Shown here: positions 19,769 through 28,250 of the stretch, piece after piece
How positions within the stretch are numbered: position 1 is the stretch's first letter
Layout of the letters: each line of letters starts with the position of its first letter
Origin: Pseudomonadota bacterium
GTDB taxonomy: Bacteria > Pseudomonadota > Gammaproteobacteria > Burkholderiales > Thiobacillaceae
Direction of reading: 5' to 3'
Assembly: GCA_021847835.1 (NCBI GenBank)
Contig: JAJZPR010000003.1
Span: 1-64,000 of the forward strand
Length of the DNA stretch: 64,000 nucleotides
Position numbers and translations under genes: made by a program
The notes under the pieces: generated by a model
Seen by the model: only the letters and a program-made list of their open reading frames with translations
Databases searched by the model: none
Told to the model about the DNA's origin: nothing

Positions 19769-20873
19769 ACCCGGCTTGCAGGTCCGGCAGGAAGAAGGGC
19801 GAACGGTGGTGCATGCCACCGGCCCCTGGATACTGGCCGGTTTCGGCAAATTGCCGGCCATGCCGGCACTGCCTGCCGGCGGGGAAGTGGTTTTCGACGG
19901 ATCGGCGATCGAGGCGCTGGACCCCAGCGGCGCCTACCGGCTCATGCGCGTCCTGCGTGATGCGGGCGCCGACCCCGCGCGGATGCAGATGCGCGGCCTG
20001 CCGGCTGCGATGCTTCCGGTCTGGCGCCTGGTTGCGGAGCATTTTTCGGATGCGCAGCAGCCGGCGGCGAAGAAGCCGGACGGGCTGCTCTATCAGGCCG
20101 GGCTGGGCGCGGCCGTGGCGGCCCGGCACGTTGCGGGCTTTACCTCCTTCGTCGGCCGCCTGGCCGACGAGGTCTTCCGCCTGGCCAGGGGGCCCGGCAG
20201 CCTCCGCTACCGCGAATTCGTCGCGCAGATGGAAACCATCTTCGTCTATGCCATTCCCATCACCATGGCCATGATCTTCCTGATGGGCCTGGTGTTCGCG
20301 TATCTCATGGGCGTGCAGGCGCAGAAGTTCGGCGCCAACATCTACGTGGTCGACGGCGTGGCGGCGGCGGTGCTGCGCGAACTGTCGCCGGTGATCGTGG
20401 CCATCCTGGTCGCAGGCCGTTCCGGCGCGGCCATTACCGCGCAACTCGGCACCATGAAGGTCAACGAGGAAATCGACGCGCTCTCGGTGCTGGGGCTGTC
20501 GCCTTTTGCCGTGCTGGTGCTGCCGCGCATCCTGGCGCTCATTTTGGCCCTGCCGCTGCTGGTGTTCCTGGGCGATATCGCCGGCCTGCTGGGCGGCATG
20601 CTGGTGGCGAAGGCGCAACTGGGGCTGGAATTCAGCCAGTACTGGGACCGCCTCGACAGCGTGCTGAAGATGACGACCTTGCTGGTCGGCGTGGGCAAGG
20701 CGCCGGTGTTCGCGGTGTTCATCGGCCTCATCGCCTGCCGCATGGGGCTGTCGGTCGCGCGCGACGCCCGCAGCGTCGGGCTTTCCACCACCTCCACCGT
20801 GGTGCAGAGCATCGTCGCCATCATCGTGCTCGATGCGATTTTCGCCATCGCCTTCGTGAAGCTGGACATCTGA
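19761..20873 (+). CDS. mlaE: MlaE-type lipid ABC permease with N-terminal STAS-like domain
   Basis: 370 residues, longer than plain MlaE (~260). The first ~110 residues look like a STAS domain (VFDGSAIEALDPSGAYRLMR), equivalent to a fused MlaB. The remainder is the MlaE permease, with five or so helices and the family stretch ELSPVIVAILVAGRSGAA followed by GTMKVNEEIDALSVLG. It works in the inner membrane with the ATPase and MCE protein encoded next to shuttle phospholipids between the two membranes. It overlaps metA by 8 bases and ends at the base where the ATPase gene starts. Confidence 0.92.
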   Translation: MAEPGLQVRQEEGRTVVHATGPWILAGFGKLPAMPALPAGGEVVFDGSAIEALDPSGAYRLMRVLRDAGADPARMQMRGLPAAMLPVWRLVAEHFSDAQQPAAKKPDGLLYQAGLGAAVAARHVAGFTSFVGRLADEVFRLARGPGSLRYREFVAQMETIFVYAIPITMAMIFLMGLVFAYLMGVQAQKFGANIYVVDGVAAAVLRELSPVIVAILVAGRSGAAITAQLGTMKVNEEIDALSVLGLSPFAVLVLPRILALILALPLLVFLGDIAGLLGGMLVAKAQLGLEFSQYWDRLDSVLKMTTLLVGVGKAPVFAVFIGLIACRMGLSVARDARSVGLSTTSTVVQSIVAIIVLDAIFAIAFVKLDI

Positions 20874-21628
20874 TGAACGCGCCTGTCATCGAGGTCGAGG
20901 ACATCGTCACCCGCCTGTCGGGCGCGTCGATTCACGACGGCGTGAGTCTTTCCGTGGCGCGTGGCGAAGTGGCGGCGCTGATCGGCGGCAGCGGCACTGG
21001 CAAGTCGGTGCTGCTCAAGGAAATCATCGGCCTGATCCGGCCGCAGGCCGGCAGCATCCGGCTCTTCGGCGAGGATGTCTGGCAGGCGAGCGAGTCGGGG
21101 CTCATGGCGCTCAGGCGCCGTTTCGGCGTATTGTTCCAGGACGGCGCGCTGTTTTCCTCGCTCACCGTCGAGCAGAACGTGGCGGCTCCCCTGCGCGAGC
21201 ACAGCGACCTGCCGGTGAAGGAATGCCTGGAACTGGCGCGCCTGAAGATCGCCCTCGCCGGCCTGCCGGCCTCGGCCTGCGCGAAGATGCCCAGCGAGCT
21301 GTCCGGCGGCATGAGGAAGCGCGCGGCGCTGGCGCGGGCCCTGGCACTCGATCCGGAACTCCTGTTCCTGGACGAGCCCACTTCGGGCCTGGACCCGATC
21401 TCCGCGCGCGCCTTCGACCGCCTCATCCGGCTGCTGTCGGACAGTCTGGGGCTCACGGTCTTTCTGGTTACGCACGACTTGGATACACTGCTGGCCATGG
21501 TCGATCGCATCATTGTGCTCGCGCACGGCAAGGTGCTGGGGCAGGGCACGGTTGATGACTTGAAGAAACTGGACGACAAATGGCTGCAGGATTATTTTTC
21601 TGCACGTCATGTCGAGGAGCGCGCCTGA
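20873..21628 (+). CDS. mlaF: MlaF-type ABC transporter ATPase
   Basis: 251 residues, one ABC domain: Walker A GGSGTGKS, Q-loop FQDGALFSSLTV, signature LSGGMRKRAALARAL, Walker B ELLFLDEPTSGLDP, H-loop VTHD. The LSGGM signature and overall length match MlaF. It powers the permease encoded immediately upstream (ATG shares its A with that gene's TGA) and ends overlapping the MCE gene by one base. Confidence 0.93.
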   Translation: MNAPVIEVEDIVTRLSGASIHDGVSLSVARGEVAALIGGSGTGKSVLLKEIIGLIRPQAGSIRLFGEDVWQASESGLMALRRRFGVLFQDGALFSSLTVEQNVAAPLREHSDLPVKECLELARLKIALAGLPASACAKMPSELSGGMRKRAALARALALDPELLFLDEPTSGLDPISARAFDRLIRLLSDSLGLTVFLVTHDLDTLLAMVDRIIVLAHGKVLGQGTVDDLKKLDDKWLQDYFSARHVEERA

Positions 21629-22569
21629 TGGAAGCTGAAGCCCGCTACACGCTGGTGGGGGCGATTGTGCTGGCGACCGCCGCCCTGGTTGTGCTGGCGA
21701 TCCTGTGGGTCGCCGGCAGGGCCGACGACATCGCCTACCGCCATTACACGATCTATTTCCGCAGCCAGTCCATGGACGGGCTGGACGTGGACAGCGCCGT
21801 GAAAATGCGCGGCATCCGCGTCGGCATGGTCAGGGATTTCGATTTCGTCACCGAACCCGACGACGCGGTGAGGGTGGTGGTCAAGGTGTCGGAAGACGCG
21901 CCGGTGCGGCAGGGCGCCTTGGCCTATGTCAAGCGCAACATCGTCACCGGCCTGGCGACGATCGAAATCGCCAACCCGAAGGATCCGGCCCCCTTTCTTG
22001 ACAAGGCGCCGAAGGGTGAAAAACATCCGGTCATCAGCGAGGGCACTTCCGAACTGGACAATGTGGCTTCGGCCGTGTCGAGGATGGCGGAAAACGGCGC
22101 GCTGGTGCTGGACAAGATCAACACGCTGCTGTCGGAAGAGAACCAGGCGCGCGTTTCCGCCACTCTCGCCAACCTGGAGGAAATTTCGGGCCACCTGGCC
22201 GACAGCAAGGGGACGCTGGATGCGGCAATCCAGGGCATACGCGACGCTTCGGACGAGTTCCGTTTCGCCGGCGCCAGCATCAGCCAGGCCGCGACACAGG
22301 CCGAAGGCAGCATCACCGAGGTCGGAAAGAATGCCCAGGTCACCCTGCAGGAAGCCGCGCGCACCCTGGAAGGCCTGCAAAAAGAAACCCTGCTGATTTC
22401 CGAGAGGCTGCAGGCGCTGTCCGACGCCGGCACGCTCGAGCTTGGCGCCATGAGCCGCGACGTGCGCACCGCCGCCGATGCGGTGACCACGGCGGGGCAG
22501 AAACTGTCCAACCCGAGGGCGCTGCTGCTGGGCCCGGGAAAACAGCAACCCGGCCCGGGAGAGAGATAA
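21628..22569 (+). CDS. mlaD: MlaD-type MCE-domain protein
   Basis: 313 residues from the ATG at 21628, sharing one base with the stop of the ATPase gene; a longer frame starting at 21580 is not supported. One N-terminal membrane anchor (LVGAIVLATAALVVLAILWV), then a single MCE domain (YFRSQSMDGLDVDSAVKMRG, RVGMVRDF) that would form the hexameric periplasmic lipid-binding ring, then a long helical C-terminal region (residues ~150-300) as in PqiB/Mce-like proteins. It is longer than E. coli MlaD (~180), so its periplasmic helices may bridge further toward the outer membrane. Confidence 0.9.
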   Translation: MEAEARYTLVGAIVLATAALVVLAILWVAGRADDIAYRHYTIYFRSQSMDGLDVDSAVKMRGIRVGMVRDFDFVTEPDDAVRVVVKVSEDAPVRQGALAYVKRNIVTGLATIEIANPKDPAPFLDKAPKGEKHPVISEGTSELDNVASAVSRMAENGALVLDKINTLLSEENQARVSATLANLEEISGHLADSKGTLDAAIQGIRDASDEFRFAGASISQAATQAEGSITEVGKNAQVTLQEAARTLEGLQKETLLISERLQALSDAGTLELGAMSRDVRTAADAVTTAGQKLSNPRALLLGPGKQQPGPGER

Positions 22570-22570
22570 C

Positions 22571-23188
22571 ATGCGACTGCAAAACATCGCCTGGCTTTCG
22601 CTGGCGCTGGCATTGTCCGGCTGTGTCAGCTTCGGTTTGGCGGGCGAGGACGACCCGCGCGCCATCGTCTATTACGTCATGGAGGATGCGGGGCGCGAGA
22701 CGCCCGCCGGCACGCCGTCGCCGCGCATCCTGCTGGCGGCCGACACCTCCGCCGGCGCCTTCTACGACACCGACGGCATGGCGTTCAGCAGCAATGCCGG
22801 CACGCGCGGCTATTACCAGTTCGCGCGCTGGAGCGAACGCGCCGGCAAGCGTTTTACCGACCTGCTGCTGGCGCGTCTTGAGCGTGAACAAATCTTTGCC
22901 TCTGTGGCGCAAAGCGGCAGCAATGTGCGCGGCGACTGGCTGCTGACCACCGACATTCTTGAGCTTTATCATGATGCCGCGCAGCAGCCCGGCGTGGTGA
23001 AAATGGAATTGCGCGCCGAAGTGAGCGACCTCAAAACCCGCGCGCTGCTGGCCAGAAAGACGTTTTCGCAAAGCATAGCCGTGTCCAGCTTTGACGCCGC
23101 GGGCGCGCACAAGGCCTTCAACCAGGCAAGCACCCGCACCCTGGACGAAGTGTCCGACTGGCTGAGGGAACTGGCAAGCAAGCCCTGA
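22571..23188 (+). CDS. ABC-type transport auxiliary lipoprotein (PqiC-like)
   Basis: 205 residues with a lipoprotein signal: hydrophobic core then LALSGC, the cysteine at residue 18. The body (FYDTDGMAFSSNAG, YQFARWSERAGKRFTDLLL, LDEVSDWLREL at the end) fits the ABC_trans_aux family, which accompanies MCE transporters and anchors the system to the outer membrane. Starts one base after the MCE gene stop, so it is the fourth gene of the operon. No MlaC or MlaA homolog is visible here, which makes the system more PqiABC-like in its accessory parts. Confidence 0.85.
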   Translation: MRLQNIAWLSLALALSGCVSFGLAGEDDPRAIVYYVMEDAGRETPAGTPSPRILLAADTSAGAFYDTDGMAFSSNAGTRGYYQFARWSERAGKRFTDLLLARLEREQIFASVAQSGSNVRGDWLLTTDILELYHDAAQQPGVVKMELRAEVSDLKTRALLARKTFSQSIAVSSFDAAGAHKAFNQASTRTLDEVSDWLRELASKP

Positions 23189-23234
23189 TCGTCTATAGTG
23201 GTAACGCAATAATAATCGTCAAGGAGGGGGTGCC

Positions 23235-23660
23235 ATGATTCGCTGGATCGCGTTGCTCGCCGTTATGTTTGTGCCGGTTGCCCAGGCCGAACAGGCCGAA
23301 AAATTCGGCAACCTCGAAGTCCACTACAACGCCATGCTTTCCACCGACCTGCTGCCGGAGGTGGCCAAGAACTACAAGATCGACCGCAGCCCCACGCGCG
23401 GCATCGTCACCATTTCCGTGCTGAGAAAGAACGCCATGGGCGCGACCCAGCCCATAGCCGCCGGGCTTTCCGCATACCTGGTCAATCCCAGCAACCAGCT
23501 TGGCCATATTGCCATGCGCGAGATCAGGGAGGGCAGCGCCATTTACTACCTGGGCGAGTTCCGCGTCGTTCCGCCCACCACGCTGAGATTTACCGTCACG
23601 GTGGAAATCGCGGGCGAACCCAGGCGCGAGGTGCACTTCAGCCAGAAGTTCTACAAATAG
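23235..23660 (+). CDS. DUF4426 exported protein
   Basis: 141 residues. Signal peptide ending VAQA-EQAEKFG, then a compact beta domain (NLEVHYNAMLSTDLLPEVAK, SPTRGIVTISVLRKN, VEIAGEPRREVHFSQKFYK) matching the DUF4426 family, small periplasmic proteins of unknown function in beta- and gammaproteobacteria. A strong AAGGAGG ribosome site precedes the ATG. It follows the lipid-transport operon by 46 bases and may be cotranscribed. Converges on the minus-strand TauE-like gene. Confidence 0.8.
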   Translation: MIRWIALLAVMFVPVAQAEQAEKFGNLEVHYNAMLSTDLLPEVAKNYKIDRSPTRGIVTISVLRKNAMGATQPIAAGLSAYLVNPSNQLGHIAMREIREGSAIYYLGEFRVVPPTTLRFTVTVEIAGEPRREVHFSQKFYK

Positions 23661-23676
23661 CAAGGCGCGAGGCAGG

Positions 23677-24339
23677 TCAGGCTGCCAGCCTGGTCAGGCC
23701 CCACACCCCAAAAGCCGCCACCGTCAGGCCTGCGGCCTTGCGCACCGCGGAACGCTGCATGAAGGGCTGAAGCCGCTGTGCGAAGAAGGCCATGCCCAGC
23801 AGATTGGGCAGCGTGCCGAGGCCGAAGGCGAGCATCAGCGCCGCCCCCGAGCTTGCGCTGCCGGCCGCGAGCGCCGCCACCAGCACCGAATACACCAGTC
23901 CGCAGGGCAGCCAGCCCCAGATCATGCCGGCCAGCAAGGCGCCGGGCAGATTCCTCACTGGCAGCAGTTTCCTGAATAGCGGCTGAACGCGTGACCACAG
24001 CGCCCCACCGGCTTTCTCGAACACCAGCACCCATTGGTTCCAGCCGGCGAGATATAGCCCGAGCAGGATCATCACCGCCTGCGCCAGCACATAGAGCGCG
24101 ATTTGCAGCGGACGGATTTCCAGCAGATTGAGCGAAGCGCCCAGGGCGCCGGCCAGCGCGCCGAACAGCGTGTAGGACAGCACGCGCCCGATGTTGTAGC
24201 CCAGATGCAGGCGGAACGGCGGCTTGCCGCCGCCGGCGCGGAAGGAAAACGCCGCCACGATGCCGCCGCACATGCCCACGCAATGCACGCCGCCGAAGAG
24301 GCCCACGAGCAGGGCGGAAAGGAGCGAAAACTCGATCAT
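23677..24339 (-). CDS. DsbD_2/TauE-SafE-like membrane protein (cytochrome biogenesis type)
   Basis: 220 residues from the ATG at 24339, which overlaps the ampG-like stop as ATGA; the longer frame to 24390 would run into ampG and is unlikely. Six or so membrane helices. FGGVHCVGMCGGIVAAF near the N-terminus is the cysteine signature of the PF13386 (DsbD_2) family, often encoded beside cbb3 oxidase assembly genes. IWGWLPCGLVYS is the second conserved motif. The likely role is in metal or thiol handling for cytochrome assembly, but there is no oxidase gene in this window. Confidence 0.82.
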   Translation of the reverse strand: MIEFSLLSALLVGLFGGVHCVGMCGGIVAAFSFRAGGGKPPFRLHLGYNIGRVLSYTLFGALAGALGASLNLLEIRPLQIALYVLAQAVMILLGLYLAGWNQWVLVFEKAGGALWSRVQPLFRKLLPVRNLPGALLAGMIWGWLPCGLVYSVLVAALAAGSASSGAALMLAFGLGTLPNLLGMAFFAQRLQPFMQRSAVRKAAGLTVAAFGVWGLTRLAA

Positions 24340-25784
24340 GGTTGTTGCTGATCCCTGGTTCCTGGCTTCGGCATCCTGGATGCCAGCCACACCAAAATCA
24401 AAACAGGCGCGCCGATCATGGCGGTGCCGGTGAAGAAGTTTGCCCAGCCGTAGGCGTCGACGAATTCGCCGGAGAAGCCGGCGATGAATTTCGGCAACAG
24501 CAGCATCACCGAGGTGAACAGCGCATACTGCGTGGCCGAATAGGCCTGGTTGGTGAGGCCGGAGAGGTAGGCCACAAATGCGGAAGCGGCGATGCCCGCC
24601 GACAGGTTGTCGGCGGAAACCGTGAACACCAGCGCGCCGACGTCATGGCCGCGCCCGGCCAGCCAGACGAAGAGCAGATTGGTCGCGGCGGAGAGCACGG
24701 CGCCGAGAAACAGCGTGCGCATCACGCCCAGGCGCAGGGTGAGCAGGCCGCCGAGGCCCGCGCCGGCGATGGTCATGATGACGCCGTAGACCTTGGACAC
24801 CGTGGCCACCTCGTCCTTGGTGAAGCCCATTTCCTGGTAGAAGGGGTTGCTCATCACGCCCATCACCACGTCCGAGATGCGGTACACCGCGATCAGCGAC
24901 AGGATCAGCAGCGCATGCCACTTGTAGCGCTGGAAGAAATCGACGAAGGGCTGCATGAAAGCTTCGTGCAGCCACTTCAAGCTACCCCACCCCAGCCCTC
25001 CCCTGCGAGAGGGGAGGGGGTAAAGCTCCTCCCCCGCTTGCCGGGGGAGGTTGGGGTCGTGCTGGTGTTCATCGCGCTTTTCCCGGTAAAGCTCCTCCCC
25101 CGCTTGCCGGGGGAGGTTGGGAGGGGGTAAGGGTTCTCGGATGATCAGCGTGGTCAGCATGCCGATGCTCATCAAGAGTGCCATCACCGTGTAGGCCACC
25201 TTCCAGGGATGGAAGTCATAAGTCGCTTCGGAGGGATCGAACGCCGCCGCGATCCACAGCGCGCCGGCGCCGGCCGTGATCATGGCGATGCGGTAGCCGG
25301 CCTGGTAGGTTGCCGCCATCGCGCCCTGCTTTTCCACTTCCACCGCCTCGATGCGGTAGGCGTCGAGCGCGATGTCCTGCGTGGCCGAAGCGAAGGCCAC
25401 CGCCAGCGCGAAGAATACCATGTGGGTGAGATTCAGCACCGGGTCGGTATTGGCCATGCCCAGCAGCGCCAGCATGATGCAGAGCTGGGAGAGCAGGAGC
25501 CAGGCCCGCCGCCGCCCGAAAGTGCGCGTCAAGAAGGGCAAATTGAGCCGGTCCACCAGCGGCGACCACAGAAACTTGAAACCGTAGGCCAGCCCCACCC
25601 AGGACAAATGCCCGATGGTCGCACGCTCGATGCCCGCCTCCGACAGCCAGAACGACAGCGTGCCCAACACCAGCAGCAGGGGCAGGCCGGCGGAAAAGCC
25701 CAGGAACAGCATGCCGACCACGCGCGGGTGGGCGTAGACCCTGAGGGCGGCAAGCCAGGGGTGGGTTGAGGAGGTGAGGGGCAT
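24336..25784 (-). CDS. ampG: AmpG-like major-facilitator permease with repeat-derived insert
   Basis: 482 residues. Opens with VVGMLFLGFSAGLPLLLVLG and GLAYGFKFLWSPLVDRL, typical of AmpG, which imports muropeptides (GlcNAc-anhydroMurNAc peptides) for wall recycling. Twelve helices are expected. The central cytoplasmic loop between helices 6 and 7 (residues ~217-267) carries an insertion encoded by palindromic DNA repeats; NLPRQAGEELY occurs twice in it, 22 residues apart, in frame. The transporter helices on either side appear intact, so the protein may still function. First gene of a two-gene unit with the DsbD_2-like gene. Confidence 0.88.
   Translation of the reverse strand: MPLTSSTHPWLAALRVYAHPRVVGMLFLGFSAGLPLLLVLGTLSFWLSEAGIERATIGHLSWVGLAYGFKFLWSPLVDRLNLPFLTRTFGRRRAWLLLSQLCIMLALLGMANTDPVLNLTHMVFFALAVAFASATQDIALDAYRIEAVEVEKQGAMAATYQAGYRIAMITAGAGALWIAAAFDPSEATYDFHPWKVAYTVMALLMSIGMLTTLIIREPLPPPNLPRQAGEELYREKRDEHQHDPNLPRQAGEELYPLPSRRGGLGWGSLKWLHEAFMQPFVDFFQRYKWHALLILSLIAVYRISDVVMGVMSNPFYQEMGFTKDEVATVSKVYGVIMTIAGAGLGGLLTLRLGVMRTLFLGAVLSAATNLLFVWLAGRGHDVGALVFTVSADNLSAGIAASAFVAYLSGLTNQAYSATQYALFTSVMLLLPKFIAGFSGEFVDAYGWANFFTGTAMIGAPVLILVWLASRMPKPGTRDQQQP
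24984..25130. repeat. Palindromic repeat cluster inside the ampG coding sequence
   Basis: Three GC-rich hairpins: 24996-25003/25011-25018 (CCCTCCCC arms), and two identical units of 35 bases at 25021-25055 and 25087-25121 starting TAAAGCTCCTCCCCCG, each with a 9-bp stem (CCTCCCCCG/CGGGGGAGG). The direct-repeat distance is 66 bases, a multiple of three, which keeps the reading frame. The outer flanks are also roughly inverted. This looks like an extragenic palindromic element that entered a gene. Confidence 0.85.
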
Positions 25785-26002
25785 GAGTTTGATTGACTTC
25801 AGATAAGCAAGCTGTTTAGGTTGATTGCAAATGGATTAGGGCTACCCGGGGCCCTGGAGGGAGTTTACTTTTGTGTTGTGTGTCCCGAGTACATTGTTAA
25901 CACCTTGTTAATAGTGGGATTCTCTTAACGTATTGATAAATATAATAAAAATAAGATTTTTTGATGTGATGCCGGAAAAAGGCTCTTTGTTAAACAAGTT
26001 GT

Positions 26003-27736
26003 TTACTTCTTCTGAGGACGTAAAAAATAACGTCGGCTTTGTGCGTGCCCATGCACATCTAGAAAAGCATCATTCCCTGTTGACCAGGCTTTTAGGTAGC
26101 GTGAGGCTTCGACCTTAGCCGATTGTGATTCACCCAATCCAAGTAACTCTCGGCACTCTTTCGGCGATATCGAGCCATGGTCCTGTAAATATGCTTTGAC
26201 CATTTCTGCATAGCGGATCGGATGGAGGCCGCGGGTCTTGGTATAGGCAGCCTTGCCGAGCAAATCCTTGGCTATGCCTTTTGCCAAATGGAATGTGGCG
26301 GCAGGGGTATGTCCCCTGCGTTCCAGAATCCCAGTCCGTGGCAAGGCCAAGTGATCCAGAATTTCGCGGGTCTGGGCAGGCGTGCGCTGAAGCAGCCTCG
26401 ATGCCGCATTGCTGTCGATGAAGGCATTCTGACGCAGGTAGGCAAGCACCATCAGCGCTTCCAGGCTGAGCTCGCGACCTTCATCGGTCCAGCGCGCGAC
26501 CAGGCGCGCGGTATTTTCATCGTAGCCTTTATCGTAGACGTGCAGGGTCACGCTATGGCCGTCGCTCTCATATAGGGGAATCGGTTTTCCCAATGACAGA
26601 CACCGCACAAAAATGCGGCGACGGCCAATCCCTGACGATTCGACCAGCCCCAGCTTCAAAAAAGCGTTGGCCAGCGCGTTGTTTCGGCTCTTGGGTTCGT
26701 GGCGGAGGATGTTTTCGGGCGTGATGCCCGGCATGAAACCACCGGGGCTGGTGATCACCAGTTCATCCGCAAGCTGGCGGATTAGCACCTTGCCCGGGTC
26801 CGAGTAATCGCGGTGCGTCACTGCGTTGAGCACGGCCTCCCGCACCACCTCCAGGTGATAGGCAGGAATGCGCAGCTTTTGCAGGCCCAACGTCAGCTCC
26901 TGCTCCGGGTTGGCGGGGCTGGTAAAAATTTGTTCGATGCGCTCCAGCGTGTGCAGAAGTCCAAAGCGGAACTGATCGTTGCGTGCTACCTGGGTCTCGC
27001 TGGGCTGCCAGACATACTGCACCAGATGCTGGGGGCACAACCGCGACAGGAGCGATTCCTTGCCGAACAGTAGCAGGCCGGTGTGGGTGATTTTCCCTTC
27101 CCGGATGGCGCCGAGGGCCGAGAGAAAATCGGTATCGGACAAGCGGGGAATGTCCGACTGCGGGCGCAGCCGTTCGGCTGTCTGCCGGCCACGGGCAATC
27201 TCGATGGGGTCGAGATCCATCAAACTGATGTCTTGGGCAAAGGCGCCGCTCCAGTCCACGGCAGCTGTCCGGATGGATTGTCTGTTGAAAGCAGCCGAAT
27301 CCAGCGGCATACAGCTCTTGCCTACGCGCTGCTTGAAGATGCCACTTGCCGTTCCGTAGGGTTTGCTATCGTCTGCCGCGACCCGAACACCCAGCAGTTT
27401 CCCCGTGCCTTCCGGTACCGTCAACTCGAAAATTTCCACCGCTAGGTTGGGGCGGGTGCTGTCGAAAATATCCCGCCGCCAACGCTCCAGGTCATAGCCC
27501 TGGGCTCCGTGAATGGCCGTCGCACGGCCAACCAGTTTGTCGTCCACGCCGAACAGAACCACACCGCCATGCGCATTGGCGAAGCAGATGGCATATTCCA
27601 CAGCCACCTTCAAATCGTCCTTCGGACTCGTCCACGGCTTAAAATCCAGAACCTCCGATTCCAGCTCATCGGCAGACACGTGATCGAGCCGGTCTAGCAG
27701 AGAAAGCAGTTCGTTATCTGAGGGAGCTCTATTCAT
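26003..27736 (-). CDS. AlbA_2 (Schlafen-like) and HATPase_c_4 domain protein
   Basis: 577 residues. N-terminal AlbA_2/Schlafen domain (residues ~20-150): SEVLDFKPW, AICFANAHGGVVLFGVDD and GTASGIFKQRVG. Central HATPase_c_4 domain (about 270-420): EAVLNAVTHRDY, SPGGFMPG and SSGIGRRRI. The C-terminal third has winged-helix-like stretches (YLRQNAFIDSNAASRLLQRT, KECRELLGLGESQSAKVEAS). Such proteins are called transcriptional regulators or predicted helicases and are frequent in defence islands. It is the third gene of an operon with a restriction-modification enzyme and a small membrane protein (46-base gap). The 218 bases after it (to 25785) are AT-rich with an 18-bp imperfect palindrome at 25989-26006 and no gene. 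Confidence 0.82.
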   Translation of the reverse strand: MNRAPSDNELLSLLDRLDHVSADELESEVLDFKPWTSPKDDLKVAVEYAICFANAHGGVVLFGVDDKLVGRATAIHGAQGYDLERWRRDIFDSTRPNLAVEIFELTVPEGTGKLLGVRVAADDSKPYGTASGIFKQRVGKSCMPLDSAAFNRQSIRTAAVDWSGAFAQDISLMDLDPIEIARGRQTAERLRPQSDIPRLSDTDFLSALGAIREGKITHTGLLLFGKESLLSRLCPQHLVQYVWQPSETQVARNDQFRFGLLHTLERIEQIFTSPANPEQELTLGLQKLRIPAYHLEVVREAVLNAVTHRDYSDPGKVLIRQLADELVITSPGGFMPGITPENILRHEPKSRNNALANAFLKLGLVESSGIGRRRIFVRCLSLGKPIPLYESDGHSVTLHVYDKGYDENTARLVARWTDEGRELSLEALMVLAYLRQNAFIDSNAASRLLQRTPAQTREILDHLALPRTGILERRGHTPAATFHLAKGIAKDLLGKAAYTKTRGLHPIRYAEMVKAYLQDHGSISPKECRELLGLGESQSAKVEASRYLKAWSTGNDAFLDVHGHAQSRRYFLRPQKK

Positions 27737-27782
27737 AAGAGGGCTTCTTGAACCAATTTTCCCGAGAGCTATTGTTTACCAC

Positions 27783-28223
27783 TCAAATCCCCTTACTAAG
27801 CAGCGCGCTCGAAACCCATGCAAGACTTCCCAAGCCAAAGAACAAGGCGACAATGGCAAGTATTCCAAGTGCCCACATTATTGCATCGGGCCAACTGGGG
27901 TTGCCGCTTACATCGACATTTTGGCCATTCAGCTTCTTGCGCCAACGCTCTCCGAAAGCATAGTCCCGTATGAGCATGACGGACAGGACGAGGATGTACA
28001 GCATCATGCTTGCAAACAATGCCCACCACGCATTTTTAAGGATGCACACATAGTCCGGGGAAAGTTTGGGTGCATCCTCACTCAGGAAAAGATTGATCGA
28101 AAGCGTCAATGCGCTGCCCGCGATCAGGAAAACCGCCTTGGCAAGAAATTCCGTGCGCTTTCGGGTATCTTCCTGATGGGCGTTGAAGATTTCCACTTCT
28201 TTCAGAGCGTTGTCTTCTGACAT
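27783..28223 (-). CDS. Small three-helix membrane protein of unknown function
   Basis: 146 residues with a good ribosome site (AAGGGA, six bases before the ATG at 28223). An N-terminal charged helix (VEIFNAHQEDTRKRTEFL) leads into three membrane segments: about residues 27-48 (AVFLIAGSALTLSINLFL), 66-86 (WALFASMMLYILVLSVML) and 114-136 (IMWALGILAIVALFFGLG). No catalytic motif is visible and I do not recognise the family. It lies 27 bases after the restriction-modification gene and 46 bases before the AlbA_2 gene on the same strand, so it is probably part of the same module; a membrane effector is one possibility. Confidence 0.65.
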   Translation of the reverse strand: MSEDNALKEVEIFNAHQEDTRKRTEFLAKAVFLIAGSALTLSINLFLSEDAPKLSPDYVCILKNAWWALFASMMLYILVLSVMLIRDYAFGERWRKKLNGQNVDVSGNPSWPDAIMWALGILAIVALFFGLGSLAWVSSALLSKGI

Positions 28224-28250
28224 GTTGGTTCCCTTGGTGTAATGATGGAA

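Noticed and set aside
25021-25121. CRISPR array (two identical 35-base repeats with a 31-base spacer)
   Set aside because: Only two copies, within a coding gene, internally palindromic along the full unit, and no cas gene in the window.
25785-26002. Insertion-sequence remnant in the AT-rich gap next to the AlbA_2 gene
   Set aside because: No transposase text in any frame and no paired terminal inverted repeats; only AT richness and one imperfect 18-bp palindrome.
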